Part shown: positions 11,950-24,400 of the stretch, piece by piece
Position numbering within the stretch: the first letter of the stretch is position 1
Layout: each line of letters opens with the position of its first letter
Assembly (NCBI GenBank): GCA_022578605.1
Contig: MU394064.1
Coordinates: 62,001-126,000, forward strand
DNA from: Camillea tinctor
Lineage: Eukaryota > Ascomycota > Sordariomycetes > Xylariales > Xylariaceae
Direction: 5' to 3'
Length of the DNA stretch: 64,000 bases
Translations under genes and position numbers: made by a program
Notes under the pieces: generated by a model
What the model was told of the DNA's origin: nothing
The model's input: only the letters and a program-made list of their open reading frames with translations
The model's database searches: none

Positions 11950-12773
11950 CGGGGGGGGGGGTGGGGGGGCGGGGGGGGGTGGGGGGANNNNNNNNNNTTT
12001 TCCCCCTTTCTTTTTTTTTTTTTCCCCATTTTTTTAAACCCCCCAAACCCCCACCCCCCCCCCCCCCCCCCAAAAAAAAAAAAAAAAAAAAAAAAAGCCT
12101 CGGCCTTCCTCTTCCCTTTGCTGTGTAACTTTTTGCGACGGGCCGTTACCTTTATTGACCCCAGCTATATCTAGGAGGGGAAAACATACAATAAATGGCA
12201 TGCATACGGACAAAGCAAGACCGCTAATATGCTGATGGCCATCTCGTTGGCCGAGAAGCTGGGGAAACGCGGGTTGCTGGCCTTCAGTGTCCACCCAGGC
12301 GTAGTTGAGGGGACGAACCTTGGCGCTTATTGCAACTGGGAAGTTGATTATGCCTCTTTGGGTAGGTTTTCTTTTTTTTCGCCCCCTTATAATGTATAGC
12401 TCTGGATAGGAGAACATGCAATGCTGATTCTAGAGGACATAGTGGCGGTAGATAAGTCGTTTGGGAATCCCGAAGGCTGGTATACTTCGTTCACCTGGAA
12501 GTCACAAGAGCGAGGCGTTGCGCCGTATGTCTTTGCGTCGTTTGCTCCTGATCTAGAAGGTAAGTCACCTACTTTTTTTTTGTCTTGATTAAAAGAGAAC
12601 GAATTAGCTGGTTGCTGATATCATGTTCAGATCACAACGGGAAATACATCCTCGAGTCCCGCATCGGAGATCCTTTGAAGGACACCATAAAGCCTTGGGC
12701 CACTAGTAGTATAGAGGCAGAAAGACTCTGGAAGCTTAGTGAGAAGCTCGTTGGTCAGGTGTTCGACTATTAA
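11309..12773 (+). CDS. Short-chain dehydrogenase/reductase (SDR), four exons, gap in intron 1
   Basis: My model has exons 11309-11848, 12175-12361, 12434-12559 and 12631-12773, giving 331 aa with no break. Introns 2 and 3 are 72 and 71 bp (GTAGGT...TAG and GTAAGT...CAG). Rossmann motif TGxxxGxIG lies at 30-38 and a variant NAG (S-A-G) at 114-116. N-H-L-G-H is at 136-140. The catalytic YxxxK pair is Y191/K195, with Ser in SVTS just before it. HPG follows the active site. The family uses NAD(P)H to interconvert alcohols and carbonyls; the sequence resembles retinol-dehydrogenase-like fungal SDRs. The scaffold gap falls inside intron 1, so the protein looks complete. The GTTCGT donor at 11849 is inferred from the resulting seamless join. 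Confidence 0.88.
11857..12096. other. Scaffold gap (10 N) flanked by poly-G and poly-C/poly-A artefact-like runs
   Basis: Ten N lie at 11988-11997. The left side ends in about 75 nt of nearly pure G. The right side begins with T/C blocks, then C and A homopolymers. The right flank (11998-12044) reads as a degraded copy of the left flank (11857-11901): both show TTTCCCCCTTT, a T/C stretch, then TTTTTTTAAACCCCC. The two contig ends therefore probably overlap, and the runs may be read-through errors at a real homopolymer. Confidence 0.8.
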
Positions 12774-13168
12774 GTCGTCAACATCAAGTGTATATAAGCC
12801 CAATAGCTTTGAGGAATCTCTGAGGAATTAACTGTCTATTCATATACATGTAGCAAGCATACTAGGTTAATGGATTTTATACTACTTGCTATTTGACTTC
12901 CTTTTCAGATATTGATAACTTCAATGTTCAACAAGGGATTTGACATATGTACCAAAAAGCGTAGGGTGGGGCAAAGCTGCTGGTAGGACTATGTACTAAG
13001 CTAGCTGGTATGGAGGTAACCCTGGTTGAACGGAAGAGTTTTCCCCCCATACTACGTGGAGTATAAAAACATAGATAGTTCTTAAGATAAATGGAGTCAC
13101 AGAAAAGTTTTTCTCTTCATGTTCTTTCTTTATAAAGTTCAACAAACCTACAAACTTTTATTAATCAG
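12774..13168. other. Short intergenic region before tRNA-Arg
   Basis: A/T-rich 3' flank of the SDR gene. No coding frame or RNA gene was seen. Confidence 0.5.
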
Positions 13169-13249
13169 GCCCAGCTGGCGCAATGGTTAGCGTTTTTGAC
13201 TTCTATCAAGAACATCAAAAGGTTGCCGGTTCGAGTCCGGCGTTGGGTG
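13169..13249 (+). tRNA. tRNA-Arg (anticodon UCU) with an 8-nt intron
   Basis: The acceptor stem pairs GCCCAGC with GTTGGGT, including G-U pairs. The D arm is GCGC...GCGT. The anticodon stem is TTTGA/TCAAA around loop CTTCTA-A, and the T arm is GCCGG-TTCGAGT-CCGGC. The loop contains TCT at positions 34-36. Eight bases (TCAAGAAC) sit one base 3' of the anticodon, the canonical place for a tRNA intron. The mature RNA is 73 nt before CCA addition. T-runs at 13282-13287 and 13290-13300 can serve as pol III terminators. Confidence 0.93.
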
Positions 13250-13280
13250 GTTGACTTGAAATGCAAAGACTTCGCTTCTA

Positions 13281-13300
13281 TATTTTTCACTTTTTTTTTT
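13281..13300 (+). terminator. Pol III terminator T-tracts
   Basis: Two T-runs start about 33 nt after the tRNA-Arg end; the second has at least ten Ts. Oligo-T is the standard RNA polymerase III stop signal. Confidence 0.6.
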
Positions 13301-13745
13301 TGCATTAACATGTTGCAAGTGAAGTCCATAAGGACCATGTATACACTGTCATTTTTTATATCGCGTCACCCAAACCGTGGCGCTATCGGGGTGAGAAGCT
13401 CTGACTGGTTCATGTATTACAGAGCCTTTCTTCCACTGTTTAGTTAGCGGGGTAAAACATGCAATACGCAAAATTAACTCTCTTATATGTCCTTGTGTAG
13501 GTAACTTTCGTATAAAACTGATTGTCTCTATTTCAAACTGAAAAAAAGTAAATTCAGTATTACAGTATAGGTTCCTCCCAATACAAAACATTCTTGCTTC
13601 ATTTAATATCGGCCTAGATTAGGGTTGGGGAGAGCCTAAGAGAAATTTTGACTTTCAGACAATATATGATATAAACTATAAATGTTTGAATTGGCATTTG
13701 TTATTGGAAGTTGGGGATCATATATATGGTTCCAACAACGCCCTT
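13301..13745. other. Intergenic region between tRNA-Arg and permease
   Basis: A/T-rich 3' flank of the minus-strand permease. No gene was seen. Confidence 0.5.
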
Positions 13746-15407
13746 TCATTCGTATAGAGCTCTCCATTTCTCATACCATTTCTCCCTCAGCAAAGGCGGC
13801 TCCTCGTCTGTTATTATTTCACCCAAGCCAGACTTTAGATCAATCTGTTCTAAGGGAATAAACCATAGATCATTCTTTCCTACCGTAAGCCTGTGACTAC
13901 TATAGATAGCAATGAATATCGGGATTCCGATGTACGATGTCAAGAAAGTTGATACATTCCACTGCCCAGGGATGAAGACCGACATACCGCTCAGGAACAT
14001 GAGAACAAAAAGAGAAACACCGCTAAACCACGCAGTGTACGGCTGGAAGCGGGAGCGGTATGGAAGGTCCGTAACACCTTGATATTTACAAGCAGACCTG
14101 AACCTCAGGTAACTGACGCAACAGCACACCCACGATTGGAAGCCAACCGTACTGATAAGGTTGACAAACCACTGGAAGACAGTTGCGGCACCAACACCAA
14201 TATTCATGAAAGCTAGTAGGGAAACGGTGGCTGGAACGGCAACAGCATATATAGGGACACCTGATTTGGTGCAGCGTGTGAATACGTTGGGCGCATTACC
14301 GGCGATAGCCATAGAGTACAGTGTCCGGCTTGAAAGATACATGCAAGAATTCGCTGCCGACCAAGCGGACAGGGCAATGACGCCGTTTACCACGTCATCA
14401 AGGACTCTAATTCTGGCTTCGCGAATTCCGATTGCCCAGGGAGAGGCTGACGCTCCGCTACCCCCAGACAACAAATCCGGGTCGTCACTCGGAACGATGA
14501 TGCCGACCGCCAGTGCGCCTAAGATATAAAACAGCACGAGACGGTAAAAATATCTCTTAGTGGCTCGGGGTATATTTCTCCTCGGTGACTCCAGCTCCCC
14601 GCTTGTCGCAACCAACAGCTCAGGGGCAAAAGCAAACGCATAAACCGAGAGAGTCGTGGTAGTGATGATGGCGACCAGCCTCCCGGCATCTCCCTCTAGT
14701 ATGTACGGCTTCGCCGGCGCAGGCCTCTCCCAGTTAGAGAACCACAGCGGGCGGCGGCTCGGGCCGCCGCCGAAGAACAGAACCACGGAGAGGACGAGCA
14801 GGCCGAGGATGCCGGCCACCTTCGTGGCGGCGAACCAGAACTCGACCTCGCCGTACGCGCGCACGGGGAGGAAATTGCACGCGACGACGGTGGCGACGAC
14901 GATGGCGATCCAGACGCCGTCGTGCAGCGGCGTGCGCCAGTAGCCCAGCACGAGCACCGCGGCGTTGACCTCGGCGGGCACGGAGACGGTGAACACGTAC
15001 CACAGCGCCCAGCCGAGCGCGAACCCGAAGCTGCGCGACACGAAGCGCTGCGCGAACGTGGCCACCGTGCACCCCGGCAGCGGCAGGTACGCGTTCATCT
15101 CGCCCGTCGCCGTCGCTACCCCGTGCACGAGCACCGCGATGAAGGCGTACGCGAGCAGCGTGAAGAGCGGACCGCCCCGGCTCAGGGCCCCGCCGATGCC
15201 GACGAATAGCCCCGTGCCGATGACGCCGCCGAGGGCGATCATCTGTGCGTGCCGGCTCTTGAGCCCGCGCTTGGTGGTCGCGGTTGCGGTCACGTCGGTG
15301 GTGGATGGGAGGCCTGGCTCGAGAGCGTGGTCTGGAGGAGAAGGGGGTGAGAGGGGTGCATCCTTCCTGTCAGACACCCCTTCAGGAGTCTGGCACTCAG
15401 GGGACAT
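13746..15407 (-). CDS. YAT-family amino acid permease
   Basis: A single uninterrupted frame of 553 aa starting at ATG 15407. A Pro/Ser/Thr-rich cytosolic N-tail of about 48 residues is followed by the conserved first-span motif GGVIGTGLF (60-68) of amino acid-polyamine-organocation transporters. About twelve hydrophobic segments follow, as expected for APC-fold proton symporters of the fungal plasma membrane. The conserved ELE-SPRRNIPRA stretch lies in the loop near residue 270. Length matches yeast general and specific permeases (about 550-600 aa). Substrate cannot be told from sequence. The N-terminal half is markedly more GC-rich than the C-terminal half. It is convergent with tRNA-Arg and divergent from the aldehyde dehydrogenase. 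Confidence 0.93.
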   Translation of the reverse strand: MSPECQTPEGVSDRKDAPLSPPSPPDHALEPGLPSTTDVTATATTKRGLKSRHAQMIALGGVIGTGLFVGIGGALSRGGPLFTLLAYAFIAVLVHGVATATGEMNAYLPLPGCTVATFAQRFVSRSFGFALGWALWYVFTVSVPAEVNAAVLVLGYWRTPLHDGVWIAIVVATVVACNFLPVRAYGEVEFWFAATKVAGILGLLVLSVVLFFGGGPSRRPLWFSNWERPAPAKPYILEGDAGRLVAIITTTTLSVYAFAFAPELLVATSGELESPRRNIPRATKRYFYRLVLFYILGALAVGIIVPSDDPDLLSGGSGASASPWAIGIREARIRVLDDVVNGVIALSAWSAANSCMYLSSRTLYSMAIAGNAPNVFTRCTKSGVPIYAVAVPATVSLLAFMNIGVGAATVFQWFVNLISTVGFQSWVCCCVSYLRFRSACKYQGVTDLPYRSRFQPYTAWFSGVSLFVLMFLSGMSVFIPGQWNVSTFLTSYIGIPIFIAIYSSHRLTVGKNDLWFIPLEQIDLKSGLGEIITDEEPPLLREKWYEKWRALYE

Positions 15408-16797
15408 CTGATAAAGAAGTAAGAATGAAGAGATGGTGGTTTTAACTGACGACTAGTCTTTCCCCTTTTTTTCTCCTATATTAAATGCTTATTTGCTTGG
15501 ACCGAGTTCGCTTGCTGAGGAGATGGGGTTGCGAATGGCATGTCATGATATGTTATCTGCTTAACTTTTACGGAGAGACATTTTTGGATTGGATGATAAC
15601 GCTTTGCTTTCTCATCCTACAATGCTACCTCATGTCTGCTCCTAGAATCTGTAAAAGACCAGTCATTATTGGTCCACACATGCAAATGCTGCAAGCCTTT
15701 GAGCTGCTATTACTCAGCGCAATGTTAAGTCTTGCAATCACCAAATGTCAGCACTTGGTTCGATTGGGGTTATTATAATCGTGTGCTCCAAATATTGAAT
15801 ACCTGGTGTGATACTTTTATTCCTATAATAAGGTCCGACTTTCCTCAATAACACAAAGGTACAAGGTATTGACGATTTAATGATTGGAAATATTTAAATA
15901 ACACCTGTAGTACATAGGTGAATTATATGTACCATTAAACTTATGTCCAACACAAACTAAATAGGTTGCATATCCTGTAACCGTCAAATAAAATTTATCA
16001 CTTTTTATATGATCCAGGTGGTAGAGCCGGTGGGGTTGACGATAGTTATGTATGATAAGGATAATATGTATCCATATCAATTAGATACCAAGTCGTATCA
16101 ATCTCGATATTTTAAAGTTCACGTATACTTGAGAGCCTTTAATAGAATGAAATCACTAATCTTTTTTTATCTAGCTGTCCCCCAATCTGTATTGAGATAT
16201 GACCTCACTGCCGTACCGTAACCCGAACCGATTTGTTGCCGGATGTGACCAGGAACCTGTAACCAATTGCCATGCTCCGCCATTCTCGATCTGGCAAGTC
16301 ACCCCGCGACTTGCTCCGTTGCCGTTATTTATTGACACAGACTTCTGTAACTTTAATAAACCATTTCAACGATCTAAATAAATGGGGCTATTGGATGTAT
16401 TGGAGAGGGCCAGTTTTAGTTCAGCTACTCTTTATTAAGTAAGTCGACGCGATTCCATGTGAGAGATAGGAATGCGGGGAGAAGTAAACCTCTTACTTAG
16501 GTATTCTCTTTTTCTTCTTCTCCCCCTCACACACTTTAGGAAGGCCTCTCTCTCATGGTGTTACGGATAAGCCCGGTTTTCGGATGATAAGAACCAATTA
16601 GACAGTTAGTTACGCAATATATTTCCAAGATAAGAAGCCAACCCGGCCTACGATACGTTACGATAAGAATCCCGGGGTTGTGCAGTTACAGACTGAAGTA
16701 TAAGACCGTGACATCAAAAGCACTGATCTCTCTATCCAGCCCCTTTTCTCCCCTTTTTTTGACAACTTCCCCATATACCTCTAATAGTCAAATCACC
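15408..16797. other. Intergenic region between divergent permease and aldehyde dehydrogenase
   Basis: This is a shared 1.4-kb upstream region. A CT-rich tract (about 16725-16770) lies just before the dehydrogenase ATG, a common leader in fungal genes. Open frames here are short and A/T-rich. No binding sites were recognised. Confidence 0.5.
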
Positions 16798-18474
16798 ATG
16801 TCGTCGGACCTTTCTGTCCAGCTAACCGCGCCAAACGGTGTTAAGTACACTCAGCCTACTGGACTTTTCATCAACAATGAGTTCGTGAAGTCTTCCGACG
16901 GCGCAACCATCGACTCTATTGATCCCGCGTAAGAGCTCTCATCTCATAAAATCAAACGCGCATATTTTTACACTGACACCATACTCCTGCGCACAGTACC
17001 GAGGAAAAGATAGCAACGGTCTACGTCGCCTCGACAGAAGATGTAGATAAGGCCGTTAAGGCGGCACACAAGGCGCTTAATGACCCTTCATGGAAGAAGC
17101 TCTCTGCCACGGACCGCGGGATTCTCATGTGGAAGCTGGCGGAGCTGATGGAGGAGAACAGAGAGCTCTTCGCCACGATCGATGCCTGGGATAATGGTAA
17201 AAAATAGATTTCACTTACTTACTTTACTTTCCCACACTTCAACTCTCTTATCATCATCATCTACTAAGACTTCCCCCATAAAAACAGGCAAGACGTACGC
17301 CGAGGCCTACGAAGGAGACCTCACTGAGGCTATAGGCGTGATCCGGTACTACGCCGGGTGGGCCGACAAGACGTTCGGGCAGACCATCAGCACCACGCAC
17401 CAGAAATTTGCCTATACGCTGCGCCAACCCATCGGTGTGGTTGGCCAAATCATCCCATGGAACTACCCGCTCTCCATGGCAACGTGGAAGCTCGGCCCCG
17501 CGCTCGCCTGCGGCAACACGGCAGTGCTCAAAGCAGCCGAGCAGACGCCCCTCAGCATCCTCGTGCTCGGCACGCTGATCCAGCGCGCGGGGTTCCCGCC
17601 CGGCGTGGTGAACCTGATCAACGGGCTCGGCGCGACCGCGGGGCCGGCCCTGGTCGCGCACCCGCTCGTCGACAAGATCGCGTTTACGGGCAGCACGGCG
17701 ACGGCGACCAAGATCATGGCGCTCGCGGCCAAGACGCTCAAGAACGTGACGCTCGAGACGGGCGGCAAGTCCCCTCTGCTCGTCTTCCCCGACGCGGATC
17801 TGGATCAAGCCGCCCGCTGGTCACACCTCGGCATCATGTCGAACAAGGGCGAGATCTGCACCGCCACCTCGCGCATCCTCGTCCACGCCGACGTCTACGA
17901 CGACTTCCTCGCCCGCTTCCTCGCCACTACCACCGCCACCAGCAAGGTCGGCTCCCAGTGGGACAAGGACACGTACCAGGGCCCGCTGGTGTCGCGCGTG
18001 CAGTACGACCGCGTGCTCGAGTACGTTCGAGTCGGGCAGGCCGAGGGCGCTCGTCTCGTCTCGGGCGGGCAGCGCGTGGAAGCCTCTCGCGCGGGCGCGG
18101 GGAAAGGGTTCTTCGTGGCGCCTACCGTGTTCACCGACGTGAAGCCCTCGATGCGCATCTGGCAGGAAGAGATCTTCGGGCCCGTGGTGGCCATCGCCAA
18201 GTTCGGCAGCGAGGAGGAGGCGGTGGCGCTGGCCAACGACACGACGTACGGGCTGGGCGCCGCGGTGTTTACCACCGACCTCGAGCGCGCGCACCGCGTC
18301 GCCGCCGACATCGCCGCCGGCATGGTCTGGGTCAATAGCAGCCAGGACTGCGACCCCCGCGTGCCGTTTGGCGGCGTCAAGCAGAGCGGTATCGGGAGGG
18401 AGCTGGGCGAGGCGGGGCTGGAGGCGTACTCCCAGATCAAGGCTGTGCATATCAACATGGGCAACCGGATATGA
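16798..18474 (+). CDS. NAD(P)-dependent aldehyde dehydrogenase
   Basis: The exons are 16798-16928, 16997-17196 and 17288-18474, giving 505 aa, the usual length for the family. Both introns are short (68 and 91 bp; GTAAGA...CAG and GTAAAA...CAG). PWN is at 167-169 and the Rossmann motif FTGST at 243-247. The general base is E267 in LETGGKSP and the nucleophile is C301 in GEICTATSR. These are the signature residues of ALDH enzymes, which oxidise aldehydes to acids. There is no N-terminal targeting sequence, so it is probably cytosolic. The cysteine context differs slightly from the common GQxCxA form but keeps the nucleophile. It follows an SDR and a P450 that could supply aldehydes; this link is inferred. 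Confidence 0.95.
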
Positions 18475-21400
18475 AGGGGAGATGGTGTGGTTCGGCAACT
18501 ACCAGAGCAATAAATATTACCCATTCCCTGGATATACCGTGAAAAGGGGGAGTTGGAACGGCAACTGAAGATCACACGTATTCTATGTCTAATGAGAACC
18601 ATGAATATTCACACCTTTTCCATTCTGCTTTGGACCTTTACTAGGTCGACGGTGTCGGCAATACGTAGTCTATAGTATAGTATATTGAACTAACCTTAAG
18701 TTTCTTATGTCGGCAACCCCTTTGCATGTAATTATCCATCGTTATTATCCCTAAGCACGGGGTTTAACGTGGCCAACACGCAGCATCCCGCTACTGGCAT
18801 GTATTCGGGATGTGTGACCACCATGGCGTCGCTACATCTACGTAATACATGGCTGGCCTTTCTGCATTGTTTTCCCCTTTTGTCTTCCTAGTTGATTCTG
18901 GTCAATACTTACGCCAAATATACCTACCCTCTTGAGTGCTCCGTTATCGTATTCGGGTGACCCTCTCTCTCTCTCGCCTCTTTATCCACTTGTGCCGAAG
19001 TCAGCGGCGACTAGCCACAACGCTTCGGCGAACATCACCTAGACTGGACATTCCAACCGTCGGGAGCCTGCATGAAGAGACGCAGTTGCCGCCCCCGTGG
19101 ACTATTAATCAGGATGCCGGCATCAAGGGTCCAGGAGCCACGAATCAGTGAACGGATAATCACTTGCCCCCCAGAGAGAGAGATGACTGTTGTGCGTCGT
19201 TCCTCGCCTACCTCCGCATGTTGCTGATCTCTGCCGTCGGGGTCCCCATGCGTCCTTGGATATCAATAAAACAACCCGCCTAGCTTCGGGTGTCGTCGTT
19301 ATTACCTACGAGGCTGATTCAGCAATACCCGAAAGGCGTCCGATTCACTTCCGATTACGACCTCGAGTAGTATGCCCTTTCTGGTCAGCTGGAGCTCGGC
19401 GTAGGATAACCTAATCGATCAATCCACTGTAGTGGCTAGTATGAGCTGAGGTCAGGTGTCATGCTTGGGGGCTAGGACTACCTAGAGTCCGCTCCGTATA
19501 AGCGATCTCACTCCTCAGTTATGTCAGCTCGGCATAGGGCTTTGCTATCCCTGACGCCGTGGGAGATGTTTTTTTAGAGTTATCTTGGGGAGGAAAAGGG
19601 GGGAGGGGATGGCGCTTGGCGCGTCTATCGCTAACATTGTCTCATGACCATGAATCCTAGCAGAGCCTGGAGCTGCCGTGCTTGATCTCATGCTTCGGAT
19701 GAACCATTGCCGAGACCAGACGTACAGGGGGGCTAAACGGCCCGATGAGCTGCGAGCCTCACTGTTGATTATAGGTATGTACACATCAAACTATAACGTA
19801 CATGAGTATCATCCGCGTAGAACAAGGGGGGGCTAATCCGGTGAAGAAGGCTGATCAATTTGCCGACGTCATACAGAGAAGCTCCTGAAAAGTTTCTAAA
19901 CTACGAATCCTGATACTACTATATGCTGAGATGTTTCTCCTTGAAGTCGCATTGGCGCGCTCATAGGACCGAGATGCATCTGGGCGAGCTACTTGCGGCA
20001 GGTGGTGATGGTATAGGATGAGTTGGTGTGGGTTTTGGTTGATGCTTACGTAGCCTGCTTGGTTGTTATTCTTGTTATCATTGTCATGATGTCTATGACA
20101 CTGAATGTACTGTCTGTATAACAGTGATTTCCATGATTCCATATGCACCAGTGCCCACATGCATATAGGATCATTACGTTGAAGAAAAAAAAAGCAGTTA
20201 CCACCTACCAAGCTTGTATGAGAAGTACCGATACGAAGTTGACTTAGAATCAAGTTGCCAGGATAGTAACGCAGCCAATGGGTGATCGGCACGGGATCCT
20301 TTTGGCCTTGCCACTTACATATTGAGTGTTAGTGATAGACATTACATAGTCCTAGTTACCAGCAATATGGAAAGGGAGGGTGCCAGGGGTCATATTATGT
20401 TATCGGGATACCCTGAACTCGGGCTAGACCACGGTATAGGTATGGACCTGCTTACCTAGGCAAGGTTGTAAACCAAGGTATGATAATAACGGTGATTATG
20501 ATGATGATGATGATGATGACGGCAATGATGTAGTATATGTCAGTGTAGATCAATGGTCGAGAGGAGGTCGTTGCAGAACCTCGGGCACTCCCGCATGGAT
20601 TAATAGTGGTATAGATTAATTGACAATAAAACACCCATATATTCCCTACTAGTGTAGTTCGTGACATTTTCGTCAACGAAGTCGTGCAACGCTCGTTACT
20701 ATGTAAGTGGACATTGCAACTTAAAATCCACTAACTCAAGGAAATGCCGTTGACTACAGGGACCAGGTATATGGATGCCATGAGGTCTTTTGTTGGATTT
20801 CGTAAGCCGACCAATAAGAAAACTCTCTTTTTTTTCTTTTTTCCGTTTTAGTGCACACTTGCACACTAATCCTGGTGTCTCTCACTTTCAGTTTCCCGCC
20901 GGGACATGGAATCTTATGTCCCTGTTCAGTTTGGTTTCGTTTCGTCTTGGCATCACGTTTTCCGATGCAACGCTAGCGCCGGAAACCTAACGGCCGGGTG
21001 CCTTAGTTCCATTTCCACTTTCTCAATGGGAAACGCATGCCAGCCTACAGTACCTAGTGAAGAAGCACAAGGGGGAAAGACATACATACAGCATGTGAAA
21101 GCACAGAAAAAAAGGGGGTCCACCCCCTATTTCCATCTAAGGTAGGTAGCTAAAATGCTGCATCAAACACCCTGAAACTACTACTATACTAAATGTACAT
21201 ACTACACTGCACCTATAATTACAATTATACACTTACATATACTACGAAGAAGGATAGGATTCAATTTCCATCATTCTAGTGGATATACCTACCTCTACTT
21301 ACTCCAACTTGGAAATGCTGCACCGGCTTGCCGGCTAACCGTAAAATATTTTTAAATGGTTTAGGGGTAGGCATTTCGAGCCGGCTCAACCAGCCACCCT

Positions 21401-24400
21401 TCTCCCCTCTCTGAAGCAAAGAGTGGTACCAGTAGGGCTGGGGGGTGAGAGAATTAGAGAAGAAAAAGAAAAAGAGGGGAATCAAGTAAAACGTCCCACA
21501 TGTGAAAGAGAAATGGGTCAGCACGTAATGCTAATCAATCAATCAATTATCTCCTCCTTCGTGGTATCTAATCTAGTGTATATCCATACATACTACATCG
21601 TCGTCATAATCAGGTACACTGGTAACGATGCTTACTACCTACCTACCTAATACATCTGCAATCCGCAATCTGTATTTAGATACCTGTATAACGCCGGTCC
21701 GTGGTTATGACACTACACTAAACATAGTATAAAGCAGAGGCATTACATATGTAGGTATGCATATATAGTATTCTACACATGTGTACCCGTAGTTGCACCC
21801 AAGGTTCTGACATGATAGTCGGTAAGCAGATAAGACTAAGGCGAATGTTGCTCATCTTTCTCCTTTTTCTTTTCTTTTCTACCTAGTGTAAGTAGATTGT
21901 TTTCATCTCCTGTCTTTGTGTCGCCGCCGCTCGTCATCCTTCCGTTGTTATCATCTTACACCTAACTACCCCCTAAACTCGCCCAAATGCAACTCCGGCA
22001 ACAGGGAAATGCCTCAAAAGGAAGAGAGAAGAAGGAAATACTACAGATAAAAATAAACCCCGATTCAATATAAGACAAGTCGGTTGGTTACACCGAAGTT
22101 CCTCTCTCCGCCTCCACCTCCGCCTCTGCGTTCCATCAACCGCATCCGCCTGGATGGATATATTAACGCCGGCAGGATTTTACATATAAACCTGCCTTAA
22201 CAGATTCTGCAGTTAAAAGTCCCTTACGTCGCATTCACCGTCATTCTATCTTACCTACTTCAGTCTGCCGGCCCGGTCTATCTACTGTAGTTGTAGGCAG
22301 TCAGCATTCGCGCGACCCGTGGGAATGGAGTCGCCCTGACTGATAGATTGGATGGGCATCGCATATCCACCGTCATTATGCCTACATGAAATGCGACCCT
22401 ATTTCTTGCTGTGTGTGGCTCAGCCGCATCAATACAATTACCTATCTACACCACGCCACACTACCACCATAACCTACCTACCGTAAACTGAGAGTAAGGT
22501 AAATTTTATTGGCATGTGAGCAAGAATGATGACGGCGACAGCCTTGCTGTTGTATGTACGTCTTATGATGCTGTGCCATGCTATGCTTCGCTGCCTTGTC
22601 GCTATGCTACACACACTACACTACCTACATCACCACCAATATGCCTTGCTATGTCATACATATTTAGACATCGATTTTCTACATCACATAGCAAGCAGGA
22701 TATAAGTTGGTAGCCTAGGCAAAACACATACATAGCTACTACGCCCTGTGCCGATCTACGTTACGCAACAGTAAAGGGTAGTATTAGGTAGATACACATA
22801 AAAATAAAGACAAAAATGTGAGAGAGAAGAGGCAGAAACGACAGGTATGTTGGAAAAAAGAAACGAAGTCAAGCTTGTAATCTCCATAGGTAAGCTGACC
22901 GGGGATAGGCGGGCTTGCAGATACCCAACCTGAGAAAGTAGCAACTTGCCGTGTGTTCTAGAAGCCATGAAAATGAGGGTATATGTAAATCGTGTATACC
23001 TTGTGTAGGAAATGATCGATCTTATCCGGTGCAGTCGTATGGAAGGAAAGAAGAAAAGAAAAGGGTGGAAGAGCAGGGGGTTATAGACACCATTCCTACC
23101 TAAGTGAGATGCCGAACCAAAAGAAAACGAAAAAGAGTTCTATGAAAGTTCTGGACTTTTGTCATTCTGTCATTTTTTTTCTTATTTGGTTTCTTATTAT
23201 TTTTCTTCTTCTCCGCCTTACCTAAATAACTGACGCCCGGCCGGAGAGACAGAGACAGACCCATTCGCGCGCTTAGACAAATTGAAAGATACCGAGGTAT
23301 GGATAGATTTTTTTTTTTCCCTTTTCTTTTCTTTTTCTTTTCTTTTTAAACGCCCGCCGTTAGGTAATATAGCTACTAAGTAAGACCAAAAAGCAAGCAA
23401 GAAAAAAGAAATGTATAAAACTTCTTTGATTAGAAAACATCTAGATATAATCTACGTACACCCCCCTCCTCCCCCTCCACTGCCCTCCACATCTAACTAA
23501 CCAACCAAAGATCTAACCGACAAAAGCCCGATCATTTCCCGTTTTCTTCCTTTTCTTTTCTTCTTATTATCCGGTACCACGTTCTAGGGGCTTTCTATTC
23601 CATTCATTCTCCCTCCCGGCCATCCAACCCCAGTCCAAGTCCAGGCCATCCTCCCCAGCTCTAGCTCCATCCAGCCTTATAAGCTCCAGATCGGTAGACG
23701 GTAATTTTAACCTATTTATCCACCTTTTCTTAACCTGCTCGGCCTTAATCTTAAAGAACTTCGACTTATGCCGTGATTATTTACACAGTACCTATACCAC
23801 TACTAAGTAAAGTACTTTTGTATACCTAACTGGTTACGCAATATAAGTTACTACTTTGAAAAGAAGAAAGATAAGAAAAAGGATAGAAGGAAAGAGAACG
23901 TCTCGGTAATTCCCGTTCTTGACGTAAATTTGGACATCGAAATTAACTTTTCGTGTTCTTTGCTGCTTCTTTTGTTTTCCCTTCCCGTGCCCATCCGGGA
24001 TCCCCGGGGACCCTCCTCTCTCTGCCCCCCGATATTTCCCCAAAGACATACCGCGCTTACTAACATTGGATCATTTATAGATCTAACCTAGGCATCTCTA
24101 TAACCTACTATACTATACTAGCACCTGATGGCCCAGGCAATAGGTACGCAGGTACAGATCCGTATACACCTTTTAGTATAGTACTTTTTTTTTTTTTTCT
24201 TTCTTTTCATTTAAAAGCCTTAACCACAAACAACGGACCAGGGAAGTCATTGTACCTGTTGTATTTCTACATCAGAACATTATTTACTTCGGTAGGTAGT
24301 AATTAATCAAAAAAATAATAATTTCATATGCACTCGACATTACAAGGTAGCAAATACTCCGAAATTCCTCATCTCCCATTCTCCAAAAGCAATGAAAGGG

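Noticed and set aside
11838..12128. Frames coding poly-Gly and poly-Pro around the N-run
   Set aside because: Translations of homopolymer artefacts at the scaffold gap.
14734..15411. Arg/Ala-rich frames over the permease N-terminal half
   Set aside because: GC-rich shadows of the permease frame.
17182..17287. Open frame extending upstream of ALDH exon 3
   Set aside because: It reads through the intron that ends CAG at 17287; splicing to exon 2 rebuilds the DNGKTY segment.
17358..18338. 326-codon plus-strand frame overlapping the aldehyde dehydrogenase
   Set aside because: Arg/His-rich translation typical of a shifted frame in GC-rich coding DNA; the ALDH frame has all catalytic motifs.
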